Assembly: GCA_009663005.1 (NCBI GenBank)
Contig: CM018913.1
Span: 463,935 to 496,434, forward strand
Reading direction: 5' to 3'
Source of the DNA: Actinidia chinensis
Taxonomy: Eukaryota; Streptophyta; Magnoliopsida; Ericales; Actinidiaceae
DNA length: 32,500 bases
Positions 22,523 through 32,500 of this stretch are shown here, one piece after another. Made by a program: the position numbers and the translations under genes. The stretch's first letter is position 1, and every line of letters starts with the position of its first letter. A model generated the notes under the pieces. It worked only from the letters and a program-made list of their open reading frames with translations, was not told the origin of the DNA and ran no database searches.

Positions 22523-23886
22523 GTATGCATTCCTTAACATATTTTAGCATCAAGAAGACTTAACTTTCCTGTTCCTGGTATATAAGGATTGTGAACGTAA
22601 CTAAGTTTGTAATTTGGAGTTTCTTTTCTTTTCTTTTCTTTTTTTGTTGTGAAGTCTGCTTCTGTGTCACCTTCCGATTTTTATAATACCCTGTCCATAA
22701 AGGGTAGATCTTCCAAGTTTTCTACTTAGTATATTTGTGTCTTTGAAGCTATGTAAATATGAAGTAAGGATCTATTATGTACATATCATAGTAAAGAATG
22801 ATATGTAGTGACTGTACCATACTGCATTAGTGCATGAGATATTCTTCATGTATGAGTGATAAGTTGGAGGTTTTGGACGGGCTTTGGTTTGGTAAAAAAC
22901 AGTGGGTAATGTGGTTGGCACGTGCGCAAAATACTAGTTCATTTAAGTATGCACTTATATTATTTTTTTCTTCAAAATGAGAAGTAAATATACCCTCCAC
23001 TGTTGGCACTGCCTTCTTATGAGAGGCAATTGAGATTAAATTACCGGTTGGGGAAAGTTATTTATATCCTCACCCAAGTGAACTTTGAGACTAGCGCTCG
23101 GTTCTTGAGACAGCAGAAGGTGCAAGACACAGGATTCCTCACGATAATTTAAATCATTTCTATAGGACGATTCACCAAGTCAGATGAATATCATGAAGTG
23201 TTACTTGCAGTAGTATTGCAGCCATTCCAATCTTCTGGTGAATGTTGGGAGAGAGAGAGAGACTGAGATATTGCAAACTTTTCCCTGCCAAACAACTACA
23301 CCCAAGTGCTTACTTGATTTTGTGAAGGAAGAGAACTTGCGAAAGGTGGCAAAAGATTGTAGCAGTCTAGCAGTTCACACAGGCAATTTGAGACAAATTT
23401 AAATGGGAAATTGGAGAACTAAAATGCAACAATGAACAGTTTTTTATATATGTTATTCATATTGCCTATACATTTTGTACTAAAAAAAACCCTGCTTATT
23501 TGTCTTGAAATGGCTTTGATTTGCATATTCTAGCTTTCTAGTTTGTTTGAGATTTTACACGGGTGAAGTCCCTAGCAGGTTCACCATTTCTTGTTTTGTT
23601 AACCCACTTAAACTGAATAACCAACAAATCTTAACCTGCTTACATGCCGGTCAGAACCCCCATAATATAGTAATTGGCCCGGACTCCCAATTAGTCAGGT
23701 GGATTAGGGCCAAATGATGAGTTCGGATTAGAATTGCTACCTTTATAGTCATGTCATACTATTAAATTTTAAAGCATAAAATCAACTTAGTCTTTTGCTG
23801 GAATATATTTAAACAGGCATTTCTCCTGCTTTCTCTATTTTTCTGGATTAGTATTGTAAATCTCCATCTAATCTATATTGCTACAG
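22523..23886 (+). other. VOA1-like intron 1
   Basis: 1.36 kb of T-rich sequence with a CTTTT microsatellite near 22,620 and a GA run near 23,250. No coding or element signature recognised. The acceptor is CTACAG|ATCTTC. Confidence 0.6.
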
Positions 23887-23986
23887 ATCTTCAAACAACG
23901 AAGTAAAGGAAGCAGTAAATTATCAAACTCTCTCTCCTAAGGATTTGGCCAAGTCTGTTGATCTGAAGGGGCTGGTCAAAATTGCT
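23887..23986 (+). pseudogene. VOA1-like exon 2, frameshifted at its 3' end
   Basis: Reads SSNNEVKEAVNYQTLSPKDL, then AKSV in the frame of exon 1. After the GGGG run at 23,968-23,971 the expected GWS stretch appears in a different frame, as if one base were lost. Donor CT|GTATTG at 23,987 is tentative. Confidence 0.65.
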
Positions 23987-24144
23987 GTATTGCTTGTGGC
24001 CTTAAAAGTTGACTGCAATTTCACTATTTTAGTTTTCCTTAATATTTCTTTACCCAAAACAGATAGTTATAAAAACAAACAGAAAAGAAATGCAATGGAC
24101 ACATTTGTTGCTTCTTGATTCTAATGCTGGTTCATATTTGGCAG

Positions 24145-24201
24145 TGTTCAGGAAGGAAACTAAACATCTGTAGCGTGGCCACTTCTTTTTGTTGGAGAGA
24201 A
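24145..24201 (+). pseudogene. VOA1-like exon 3, scrambled by small indels
   Basis: A 57 nt block between TTGGCAG and GTAAG. It opens CSGRKLN as expected, then reads ICSVATSFCWRE. The family-like LLFVG lies in another frame of the same bases, so several one-base changes nearly cancel within the exon. Confidence 0.6.
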
Positions 24202-24932
24202 GTAAGAATCTGTAATCCCAGAGGAGAAAAGAATAAGGAACTAGTGGATGCTTTTGTCCTGTATTTTCTTTCTCTGGATTAGATTACACTTCTTCACGTT
24301 TTGTTTTCATCTCCTCACTACTCTCTAGTGCAAGTTGTGGCTTTTTTTCGATAATCAAACTGCAAATGTTCATAGGCCAGCCGATGTGTATGAAGTTAGC
24401 ATGCGGCCAATCTTATGCCATGGTTGTTTGCTTTTTTCTGTAGACTCGGAACTTTTAGTCTCTTATTGGGTTATGGAAGACAAACATTTACCAAGTGATA
24501 CATGAACGGATATATAAAAGTAGGAAAAATAGAAGAGAGAAAAATATGTATTCAATGATATTATCACCATTACATAAGGGCCTATGTATAGGCAAACCAT
24601 AGAAGATGATGAGCTAAGTAATGACATCATCATCATCAACAAAGTCTACAAAATGGGCTAGCAAGTAACCAATGGTGCTCCAAATCTTCAACAATGTTAG
24701 GCTAACCTAAACATTGTAGGCTACTTATTGCCAACAAAAAATGTTTAGAGAGCGAAATTCCTTAGGTCCATGGAACTTACACATTAAGGGGGAGTTTTAA
24801 AAATTTGAGCATTACTCAACCTTCCTAAGAAGTCCACGTCAGATGAAGCGATTTTAACCTGAGACTTTATCCTTTTATTGTTAATGGTTAGTGTCTTAGT
24901 GATGATATATACTCTCTCATTGGTGGTTACAG
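24202..24932 (+). other. VOA1-like intron 3, with possible LTR-like fragment
   Basis: 730 nt. About 24,480-24,780 (CATAAGGGCCTATGTATAGG, TGTTAGGCTAACCTAAACA) resembles a plant LTR fragment, but no flanking repeat or coding domain supports it. Confidence 0.35.
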
Positions 24933-24989
24933 GTCTTGGATATTTCTGGAACCAAATATGTAGATTCATCATTTGTTGACTTGCTCGAG
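24933..24989 (+). CDS. VOA1-like exon 4
   Basis: Reads VLDISGTKYVDSSFVDLLE without interruption, 19 codons, phase 0 at both ends. Acceptor TTACAG|GTCTTG and donor CTCGAG|GTAACC. Confidence 0.75.
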
Positions 24990-25121
24990 GTAACCCTGAT
25001 TGTGTTGAACCTTCCACCCACCCACCCACCCACCCCCCTCTTTGACTGTCTTGAATCAGATCATTAGAAACAGTGGGTCAAGGTTCAAACACTCAGTTAA
25101 TTGTCTATACTGTTGAAACAG

Positions 25122-25322
25122 GTCTCTTTCACAAGTGCCAATTTTTCCGTGCATTCACCATACGTTGTGCTTCAGAGGAGGAAGAGGGCAATCGAGAGTT
25201 CAAAGTGGAATTTCGAGTTTTTGCCAAAAACCGTGCGGGCATAATTTTGGAGTCAATTATTCCTGGGTCATTCATAGGATGGTGGAAATTATGAAAAACT
25301 TGCAGACTGTCCCTCATGGCAC
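25122..25322 (+). pseudogene. VOA1-like exon 5, two internal frameshifts
   Basis: Begins VSFTSANFSVHSPYV, then family-like ASEEEE in another frame and CGHNFGVN in a third. The first frame stops at about 25,240. Acceptor AAACAG|GTCTCT and donor GGCAC|GTAAGT are both good. A CCCA repeat at about 25,016-25,036 precedes it. Confidence 0.7.
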
Positions 25323-25406
25323 GTAAGTGATACCCGGTGATCAGTTGGAAATTTGAATGTTTGGTGAGGATTTACTGTTGTTTTCTCACTGTTTAAAACG
25401 AAACAG

Positions 25407-25500
25407 GACTATTGTGGTTTCAAGGACAGATAAGAGACAACAAGGGGCAAGCAGATCTGGTTGGATTCTGCCAAGGAAAATCACGTTCTGAACGTTGTTA
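25407..25500 (+). pseudogene. VOA1-like exon 6, broken
   Basis: KGQADLVGFCQGKSRS (about 25,443-25,490) matches the family and then runs into a stop near 25,497. The 5' part reads poorly in that frame. Acceptor AAACAG|GACTAT; the donor is not clear. Confidence 0.6.
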
Positions 25501-25670
25501 ATTCCAAAGTATATATATATTGAATCAGAATATTTGATGGGTACTGAAGATTTTTTTATTCAAACCCAATGTTTTGAGGGTTGTGACATGCGTCATGATA
25601 GCTTACTCAAAAAAGGTCTTACCTGAATTATGGAGGTGATACCTAGACGTTTGAGCAAAACAGTAGGTAG

Positions 25671-25864
25671 GTTTTCTCCGAGCTTATTAGTTCTATGGAG
25701 CAATCGGGGCAAGATACACGGTCTTTATGGTTTCTGACAGTTTAGGCCAAAGCGATATCCTTATCAAGAGCTACAAAGGTTCTGCAGAAGACCTTCGAAC
25801 TGGATCAGTCAGTACGACAGTTGGAGGAGTTTGCCAGATAAAATCCACTTGGAAGGAATAAGTT
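25671..25864 (+). pseudogene. VOA1-like exon 7, broken
   Basis: FSELISSMEQSG, then RYTVFMVSD after a one-base loss near 25,708, then YPYQELQRF and GVCQIKS in successive frames. It ends at a consensus donor, GTAAGT, at 25,865. The start is uncertain (AG at 25,662 or 25,670). Confidence 0.65.
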
Positions 25865-27369
25865 GTAAGTAACTATCTCCCTCTTCCCTGAGGTGTATTG
25901 GGTTGTTCCTCCACCAATTTGATGATGTGGAAAAAAAAAGTCACCATCTCCATCTTTAATGATATATGCATTAAACCAGTGAGGGTGTTTTGTTTGTGAT
26001 GTAGATATTGATCAGTGAGCAATATTGCTCTGTTTTCTGGCCATGTGGATGGCAATGCAATGACCTTTGACAAGCCTCTTAGCACAAGGGTTTGATTTGC
26101 TGCTACTATCTAAATTGGTAACTTTGTCAATCACTGGGGAAGTGATACACACCCAACTATCAAATCACATCTAAGGATAGATCTATTGCCAGTTCAATCC
26201 AATCACAACCGATTTTAACTGAATCCATAATCTAAGAAAATAATAGAACAATCAAATTCTTGGACACAAGAAAAACAATAGCGATTTTTTTAAGTGGAAA
26301 CTACTGAAGGGTGAAAAAACCATAGGACCTAGTCCAACAAATCATTCACTAATCAAATAAAGAGTAGTTACAAGAGATCTTACATCTCACACAATGGACG
26401 TTAGAATCTCATGTTGAATCCTTGTATGCTGCTACTTCATGCTTGCTTGCCATGCCTCAAATCCCACTGGAAACGTCCTATGAAATCACCAATTGCCCTT
26501 GATCACCATCAAAGGTCTTCAATTGTCAGTTCTACTGAAGAATCTCAGCCTGAGAGTCTTGATTGAGTCTCTTAACAAGCTAAAGCTATACCTATATGTC
26601 ACTCCTCTGTCATACTATTTTTTAAGATAGTATAGTGCCAATTGTGCTATTTTTAGCTTATGGGTGAATGACTTTAGTCACCTCTTTCCCTTCCTCCCCC
26701 CTTTATGCTGGAGAGCGAGCGAGAGAGCTTACTTGTGATCAAACCCTAGTTGGAAGCTTGGTATTGTGAGTCCCCAATACCTCAGACTAACATTGTGCCT
26801 AGGTTTTGCTGATCTCTGTCTCTTTTGTTTTGTTTGATTTTTTTTTCTTGGGAGAAATTGTTTTGTTTCAAAGAGGTATGAAATGCGAAAAAAGGTGGAA
26901 AATGTGTACCTTGGACGAATGCCTCATAGACAAGAAATACGCCTTTGGAGGGTAAGGTTTTTTTTTATGTTATGTTCTTTTTTTTTGTTTATTATGGTGT
27001 ACACAAAGTTGAACACCTTGAGCATAGTTGGGGATGGCCTCAACCTTGATGCAAGTCTCAAGGCCAACCCCAATTACGCCTTGATAACACTGTAATTGCA
27101 ACTTCAAATGAGTCACGAACCTTATATTCATTACCAATTCGATTCTAGAAAGAACGTCACCGCCATATTTGTTGTTAATGATGACCGATGAAGGACTAGT
27201 GAACCAAAATTCATGAATTGTAAGATTTCCCTGTGTTAGAAAAACTTTTCTATGCCGCACTTACTGCAACCATGTACTCTTGATCGAAGAGGTACTACCC
27301 CCTCCTTATGCCACCATATCAACATAATAGGAAACATGGTCAAAAACGGTGTTTACAAGAGAAAATTAT

Positions 27370-28020
27370 GTTGTTAACGCCCATAAATGCTCCTTCCAAA
27401 CTTTGGACACCAAGATTCGATCAATGCTCTCATAAATAGAATTTTCTAATTGTTAGACAATGTGAATGTCTTCACTGAGGGTGGCGTGTAAAATGTAGTT
27501 GGATTTGTTTTCTCATTTTTTTACCTCTCGTGGACTTCTTGTCCCTTGATTCTCTTATACCTTTATTTCTTTCTTAGTAATATTTCTTTTGTAGCCCCAA
27601 TGGCAAGTCCAACTCAGCATTTATAGTGAAAATGAAAACCCCTCATCGCTTTGTTCATTGTACTGCACCTATGCCTTTCTTTTGGAAGCACACCCAATAA
27701 TGTCAACGCAATACAACATGGAGCATTCCATCTAAAAGCCAAAGATGACAGATCCTCCCACAACTCGTCCCTTAACCTATGAAAAGAAAAATGAGAAATA
27801 CCTCATCGCTTTGTTCATTGTACTGTACCTGCGCCTTTCTTTTGGGAACACCTCCCATTAACATCAATGCAATACAACATGGAGTGTCCCATCTAAAAGC
27901 CAAAGATGACAGACCCTCCCACAACTCCTCCCTCAATCTATCCTCTATTGGGCTATAAATACTCAAGAACAACTGACCATTTGAAGGTAGAATATAGTCC
28001 CCCCCTCCCCCCGGCATTCC
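27370..28020 (-). pseudogene. LINE endonuclease domain relic with internal duplication
   Basis: On the minus strand the order is IYSPIEDRLREELWEGLSSL (about 27,900-27,960), FPKERRRYSTMNKAMRYFSF in a second frame, AELDLPLG (about 27,600) and SIDRILVSKVWKEHL (about 27,385-27,430). This is the order in plant L1-type endonuclease domains (YGP-ED, GD-N--RFP-E, L-DLPL, S-IDRFL-S--W). The GDFN catalytic stretch is lost to a frameshift. RT and 3' tail are absent. Confidence 0.7.
27630..27942. repeat. Tandem duplication of about 160 bp inside the LINE relic
   Basis: CCTCATCGCTTTGTTCATTG occurs at 27,641 and again at 27,801. The following about 140 bp align with roughly ten differences, for example CACCTATGCC against TACCTGCGCC. 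Confidence 0.85.
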
Positions 28021-28832
28021 AAGCCCTCATATTCTAACTATTATTCCTTGCCTTCATGAATCATGGCTAGGTCAACAAATTACCTTCTCCCTTCCTCTTG
28101 CAACTCAACTCCCCATTAGAATATAGCCAATTTCTTACTTTCTTCAGAGTTCACATTATGAGAGTGGGAAATCATAATCTGCCACCATTATCAGCCGTTG
28201 CACCATCTCTTACGCCACCACCAAACCCCATCGATTGAGCCCTGCGAACAACATTTGTGTTTACTCACCCTTGCCCTCAGTCGCACAACTCCAACAACTC
28301 CAGCCCCTCAGTCACACAACCCAGACAAGTCCAGCCCCTTCAGTCACAACCTAGGCTCCCGTCGCACCTTGTCGTACAACCACAACCCACTTCGATAGCC
28401 CACCTACCACCCTTGCTACACCACTCAAATCCTGTCGCATCTTGTCACCCCAATCCAAACCCTAGTTGCACACGCCCCGACCCCCGTCGCTCACTTGCGA
28501 TTCCACCCGGCCTCTCGTTGCTGACTTACGACCCCTTCTAGCTTCGATTACCCTTCAATTGCACACCCTGCGATTCTTCAGTCCTGATTGTTGTGCTTAT
28601 GTGTTCGTGTGATGACTGCGTTTCTTGTGTTCGTTGTTTGCCTTGGGCCCTTGTATTTTGAGTTGTTTTGGAGATCTGTATCAACTCTGGTGTTTGATTG
28701 TGGCTGGTTGTCCACTTCGTATGGTATGATTTAGTTTGTTGTTCTCGTTATAGTTGTTCGCTATTGGTTATTTGTTATTTGCGTCCCTCTCTCATTATTG
28801 GTTGCTAGTCTCTTGATTGTTGGTTCGTTGAT

Positions 28833-29990
28833 ATGGATACGAAATCTGCGAATGTGTCTACTATCTCTGGTTTTGCTGCTTCTGTTGTTTCTAGTTCTAC
28901 GTGTAGCCACGATTTCCCGTCTATTACGGTTATTTGGTTGAATGAGAATAACTATCCCCTTAGGGCCAAATTAGTTGAGGTCTATTTGACGGCAAAATGG
29001 CAGGACAAGTATGTGATTGATGCTCCTCCAGATCGCGATTCTCCTTCTTTTGCTAATTGGAAAGTCGGGTATGCTAAGATTCGTATTTCCTTGTAGAATA
29101 GCATGGAGCCCTAGCATGGAGCCCCAGATTAGTAGTAGTTTGGTTTATTTGGCCACGGCCAAATAGGTTTGGGATCAAGCCAAGGAGATGTTCTATGGTG
29201 TTGGTAATTTGCAACGTAGTTATGATCTTCATCGGACCCTCTTCTCTCTCTTGGTGATATGTCTCTTGAGAATTACTATGGCCGGTTCCGGGGAGTTGTG
29301 AGGAGATTGATTTGAGTGAGCCTATTTATTCCGATGTTGCTATTATGAAGCAACAACGGGAGTCCATATGAGTGGCTTATTTCCTTTCTAGTTTACCATC
29401 GTCCTTTGATGGTGCCTGTTCTCGAATTCTTGGAGCTAAGGAGCTCTCCTCTCTATGTGAGGTTTTTAGTTCTACGTTACCCCCGCTGCTTTTTCTCTGT
29501 TTTGGTTGCATTTGTTGGGCCTTCTCGTGCATCTGGGCCCTATTGCCCTCCTGGTTTGGTCGCAATCGGACTAGTCGGCCTTGCAAGTGATTTTCCTCAT
29601 GGCAGTCGTAGCTTTGGTCGTGGAGGTGATGATTCAAGGGGCGTTGGTCGTGGTTGTGATCGTTGCCATAGTCCTCGGCTTTGCACTCATTGTAGCCCAG
29701 ACAATGATACTGCTACCGTTGTTGGGATCTCTGTGGCTGTCCTACTTCTCATTAGGTTGTCGTTGACGAGTACCAGCATCTCTTGGCTACACAGTCTTTC
29801 TTCTGTCACTACTACTCTTGCGTAGACTAGTGCTTCCGCTGTGTGTGTTGCTACTTCTAGTCCTTTCATTAATTCTGGTGCCTCGGCTCATAGGACTAGC
29901 ACCTCGTCTAGTCCGGTTGATGTTTTACCCGTTGGTCGTCCTTCCCGTGTTATATTTGCTGATGGGTCTACTTCCCATGTTACCAGTTCT
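28833..29990 (+). pseudogene. Ty1/copia gag to protease relic
   Basis: Starts with a copia gag N-terminus (LNENNYPLRAKLVEVYLTAK, then SPSFANWK). It continues with frame changes through SSLVYLATAK, GVGNLQRSYDLH, NYYGRF, MKQQRES and YFLSSLPSSFDG, and a poor zinc-knuckle region. It ends at the protease site: NSGASAHRTSTSS and FADGSTSHVT near 29,870-29,980. The usual catalytic DSGAS reads NSGAS. Several stops; integrase, RT and LTRs are absent. Same strand as the host gene. Confidence 0.8.
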
Positions 29991-30055
29991 GAACCCAACC
30001 GAACCGGGAACCTTAATCAGTGTTTGGTTTGTATAAATAAGAAACCCTTAATTTT

Positions 30056-30153
30056 GGACATCTTAACAATTGTCAAACTATATTATATGCTTATGTCATC
30101 TTAACAACTGGACATCTTAACAATTATCTAACTATATTATATTCTTTTGTCAT
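30056..30153. repeat. Imperfect direct duplication of a 44 bp unit
   Basis: 30,056-30,099 and 30,110-30,153 both begin GGACATCTTAACAATT and end TTGTCAT/ATGTCAT, matching at about 40 of 44 positions with a 54 bp period. Confidence 0.75.
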
Positions 30154-30229
30154 GAGTTCTTAGTTATTTAATTGTTAGTTTTTTGATATGGAGTGAATGA
30201 ATTATATAGTAAGCAATATGGTGATTGTT

Positions 30230-30420
30230 TAGTAGAAAGTTTACGCACCAAAGCCGTAGTTCTAAACCGGAACCGAACTGTTATTTTTAGGTTTGGATCG
30301 GTTTGGTACCGGGTTTTGGACGGATCGGATTGGACTTGAGATCTCCAGAACCGTAGGGCGGTTCGGTCCTTGGTTTTACCCCGAACCAATCCGAATCATG
30401 GATACCCCTAATTTCTCCTC
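30230..30420. repeat. GGTTCGG/CCGAACC-rich dispersed repeat
   Basis: Repeated words CCGGAACCGAACTG, GGATCGGTTTGGTACCGG, GGCGGTTCGGTCC and CCCCGAACCAATCCGAAT are typical of a common dispersed plant repeat. Boundaries are not clear. Confidence 0.45.
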
Positions 30421-30617
30421 ACATACTCTTACCCTCTTATTCCTGCATTTGAACCCTAAAATACTCCCCATCTTTATTTACCTTCTAGAATCAAAATTGA
30501 AACGAACCATCCCTAAACAAATCTCTTGATTGCTGCCCCAGGCTAGCTTTGGGCTTGCAATTCGTAGGGAAAGAAGTGTTTCTCATATTGTCCACATCAC
30601 TTGTCTGCATTCATCAG

Positions 30618-30781
30618 GCCATATACATATTTTATTGACATGATGTTTCTACACTTATTGACTAGATGTTTCTGTATCTTGGACTGGACAGAAGTAACCG
30701 CCATATACATATTTTATTGACATGATGTTTCTACACTTATTGACTAGATGTTTCTGTATCTTGGACTGGACAGAAGTAACC
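30618..30781. repeat. Exact tandem duplication, 82 bp unit
   Basis: Copies 30,618-30,699 and 30,700-30,781 read identically, from GCCATATACATATTTTATTG to GGACTGGACAGAAGTAACC. No coding content. Perfect identity implies a recent event or an assembly artefact. Confidence 0.92.
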
Positions 30782-32077
30782 CTTCTATGTTTATGGATTG
30801 GATAAATGCCTTAAATTCCCTTGTTATTTTCTTTAATTTATCTATTCTTTTTCTCTCTATCATCACTCACCTTCCAAAATTACCACAACCAGTGTCGCGG
30901 GAAAATGGCAGGTGTTGAGAAAGAGGAAAATGGAGGGAAAGAGAAAGGAGGCATGGAAGTAATTCTGACCAAAATTTGTTTTAACAAAGTTAAAACGTAT
31001 CTAATCGGCGTATAAGTATCGTGTACGCTTTAGGTGTCAGTGTGCATTTTTTTTGATGTAAGAAACCATTTGCTTTGTAGAGCAACCGTAGGGGGTTGTC
31101 AACTGGTGAAAAAAAATTGGGCTTGATGATTTGGGGAAGGGCCTGCCCGAATTAATCTTGTGAACTTTGTTTGCTATGGCCTTGTCTGAACCTACCAAAA
31201 GCCAGCCACAGCAGTGAGCAAATGTGAACCGAATATTTTTGCGGGATGATCAATACCTAAAATGGCTGAGGTTCTGCTAGGGAAGTCCATTTTCCCTCCC
31301 TGCTGGACTTAAATCTTGGATGTGATCCAACTTCACGGGTGGTGTGGGGACAAAACCAAAATCACTTAAATCTGTGCAACCTTTGTTATTGTGCCTCATA
31401 ACCAGTCAGGTTTTAAATTTTGGTTTGTTCTTCTATGTTAATACCTAGATGCTATGAAATACTAAGGTGAAAGAAGTGCAGGGAAGCAAAAGCAGAGATA
31501 GCAAGAAAGGTTATAGTTTGATGATTCTCTAATGAGACTTTCATCCCAATGGTTTGTTAAGTAATGATAGGTGAGCATCTAAAATACAATATTGTTCTTG
31601 TATAATCTTCTCCCACCAAATTATTTTTTCATCCTACCTCGAATAATGACCCTAATTGAATTGGGAAAGGTTCAAAGAAGATTGCAGCGGAACATATTAG
31701 ATTACTGGTGAGACTACCAGAAAACGGAAAATATCTGAAACCGACTTTATTTTTAGGAAAGCATCAAGGGAGATTTTGATAGGAGGGAGTAACAATATGA
31801 AGTTAAGAACAGTGATTGCATTAGTTTATGGTTTGTGTGGCTTATTTTATGTTAATGTGCTGGCAAGATCAGTTAATCCAGTACAAAACAAAAGATTTGT
31901 AATGCTTCATGGATTGGGCGTGAAAAAACACTAAAATATTCCTTTAAGCACCGTGTTTTCTACTGATTTTGTGCCTTACTTTGGGATTTATCAAACAGTA
32001 ATTATGACATCCCTAAGTATTGATAACTACAATTATAACCTTAACCAAATACTGATTGTTTCTCGTGATGTTTTCAG

Positions 32078-32173
32078 GGTATTGTTTTGCTAAATAATTT
32101 GATATCAGGCCTCCTTGTTGTTATGGCGGGTATTGACACTCCGACTAGGTTGAAGCTCCCCCAAGATTCTTGA
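32078..32173 (+). CDS. VOA1-like last exon: membrane anchor and C-terminus
   Basis: Acceptor TTTTCAG|GGTATT opens 31 codons plus stop: GIVLLNNLISGLLVVMAGID, then TPTRLKLPQDS. The hydrophobic stretch plus GIDTPTR is the family's C-terminal membrane segment and short cytoplasmic tail. Two Asn in the membrane stretch are unexpected. It lies 6.2 kb after the previous exon block. Confidence 0.8.
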   Translation, partial: GIVLLNNLISGLLVVMAGIDTPTRLKLPQDS

Positions 32174-32500
32174 TTTGTTGTTTGTGCAAGATATATTTTG
32201 TGGTACTGGTGGTACGAGTCATTTGTGATGTAATTTGAGTAGCTTGATGAAACCTAGTCATATCATGGCAGGTTTGCTTTTATTTCAGTTTTATTTTGGT
32301 ACAATTTTGAAGATGTCAACGGCCGAGCATTGTCAACTGTCACAGTTCTTATCTAGATTTATTCAGGAGGCCATTATGAATTGTTTGGAATTTTTGTTTT
32401 ATTTCATGATATATTCCAATTCTTAAACTATACAAGGCCGTGTTTGGTTGCTAAGAATCAAATGTGGGAATTGAAATTTAATTTGGATTGTTGCTGATTC
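32174..32500. other. 3' flank of the VOA1-like gene and start of an unknown repeat
   Basis: T-rich sequence suited to a 3' UTR; no canonical AATAAA was seen. GGCCGTGTTTGGTTGC near 32,436 resembles the end of a fold-back element cut by the window edge. Confidence 0.4.

Larger units (their letters stand above)
25865..32077 (+). other. VOA1-like last intron, 6.2 kb, element-filled
   Basis: Expanded by insertions: LINE endonuclease relic (27,370-28,020), copia gag-protease relic (28,833-29,990), a GGTTCGG-rich repeat (about 30,230-30,420) and tandem duplications. 25,880-27,360, 28,030-28,830 and 30,790-32,070 show nothing I can assign. Confidence 0.6.
22395..32173 (+). pseudogene. V-ATPase S1/VOA1-like membrane protein gene, frameshifted (probable decaying copy)
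   Basis: Exon blocks at 22395-22522, 23887-23986, 24145-24201, 24933-24989, 25122-25322, 25407-about 25,500, about 25,671-25,864 and 32078-32173 follow the order of a plant single-pass protein family (Arabidopsis At3g13410-like) with an Ac45/VOA1-type membrane segment. Landmarks are a signal peptide and LPSTVPAFLWSP; NYQTLSPKDLAKSV; LDISGTKYVDSSFVDLLE; FTSANFSVHSPYV; CGHNFGVN; KGQADLVGFC; FSELISSMEQSG; YPYQELQRF; GVCQIKS; and GIDTPTR near the C-terminus. Blocks 2, 3, 5, 6 and 7 need frame changes or contain stops, while most splice sites are still GT-AG. The protein would face the lumen with a C-terminal anchor. The alternative is a real gene with sequence errors. Confidence 0.7.

Noticed and set aside
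28198..28541. Pro/Thr/His-rich open stretches upstream of the copia gag relic
   Set aside because: Low-complexity translation of a C-rich stretch with repeated CACAACC words, open in two frames; it probably precedes the retroelement and is not a gene.
30821..31015. Short open frame with MAGVEKEENGGKEKGG, suggesting the N-terminus of a metal-binding isoprenylated protein
   Set aside because: No metal-binding CxxC motif follows and the rest is unrelated; the similarity is low-complexity Glu/Lys/Gly only.
1..32500. CRISPR arrays, tRNA/rRNA genes, riboswitches and bacterial operons
   Set aside because: None seen; the repeats are dispersed, tandem or inverted plant-type elements without regular spacers.

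Overview
The window is nuclear DNA from a flowering plant, probably a woody eudicot or magnoliid; I cannot name the species. The evidence is GT-AG split genes with long introns, an AT-rich background, and many plant-type Ty1/copia, LINE and short inverted-repeat element remnants. No bacterial operons, CRISPR arrays or rRNA/tRNA genes were recognised.

Left half (about 1-18,818, minus strand): the 5' part of a gene for nuclear pore protein NUP214 (LNO1 type in Arabidopsis). Ten coding exons, about 774 codons, join with consistent phase. They encode the N-terminal beta-propeller and the start of the Ser/Thr/Gly-rich FG region. The gene runs off the left edge, so the C-terminal coiled coil and most of the FG tail are missing. 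Its introns are large and hold fossil elements: two adjacent fold-back elements (2715-2935, 2959-3162), a hAT-like MITE with a target duplication (5109-5260), a copia 3' end (about 9290-9740), a LINE 3' end (11,890-12,178), an RNase H relic (14,935-15,231), a tandem duplication (15,688-15,943) and a copia pol relic (16,674-17,860).

Middle (18,819-22,394): about 3.6 kb between two head-to-head genes. It is very AT-rich, and no gene is supported in it.

Right half (22,395-32,173, plus strand): the exons of a small single-pass membrane protein of the V-ATPase S1/VOA1-transmembrane type (Arabidopsis At3g13410-like, judged from memory). The signal peptide exon and the last exon, which holds the membrane segment and a GIDTPTR motif, are well preserved. 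The exons between them carry single-base indels and stops, and the last exon lies 6.2 kb beyond the previous one. I read this as a decaying gene copy. Its last intron contains a LINE endonuclease relic with an internal 160 bp duplication, a copia gag-protease relic, and an exact 82 bp tandem duplication.

The two genes are not known to act together. NUP214 serves mRNA export on the cytoplasmic face of the nuclear pore. The second family is an endomembrane protein related to V-ATPase accessory factors. The most useful observations are the disrupted neighbour gene, the possible 43-nt intron in NUP214, and the antisense orientation of every recognised reverse-transcriptase-derived relic inside NUP214.
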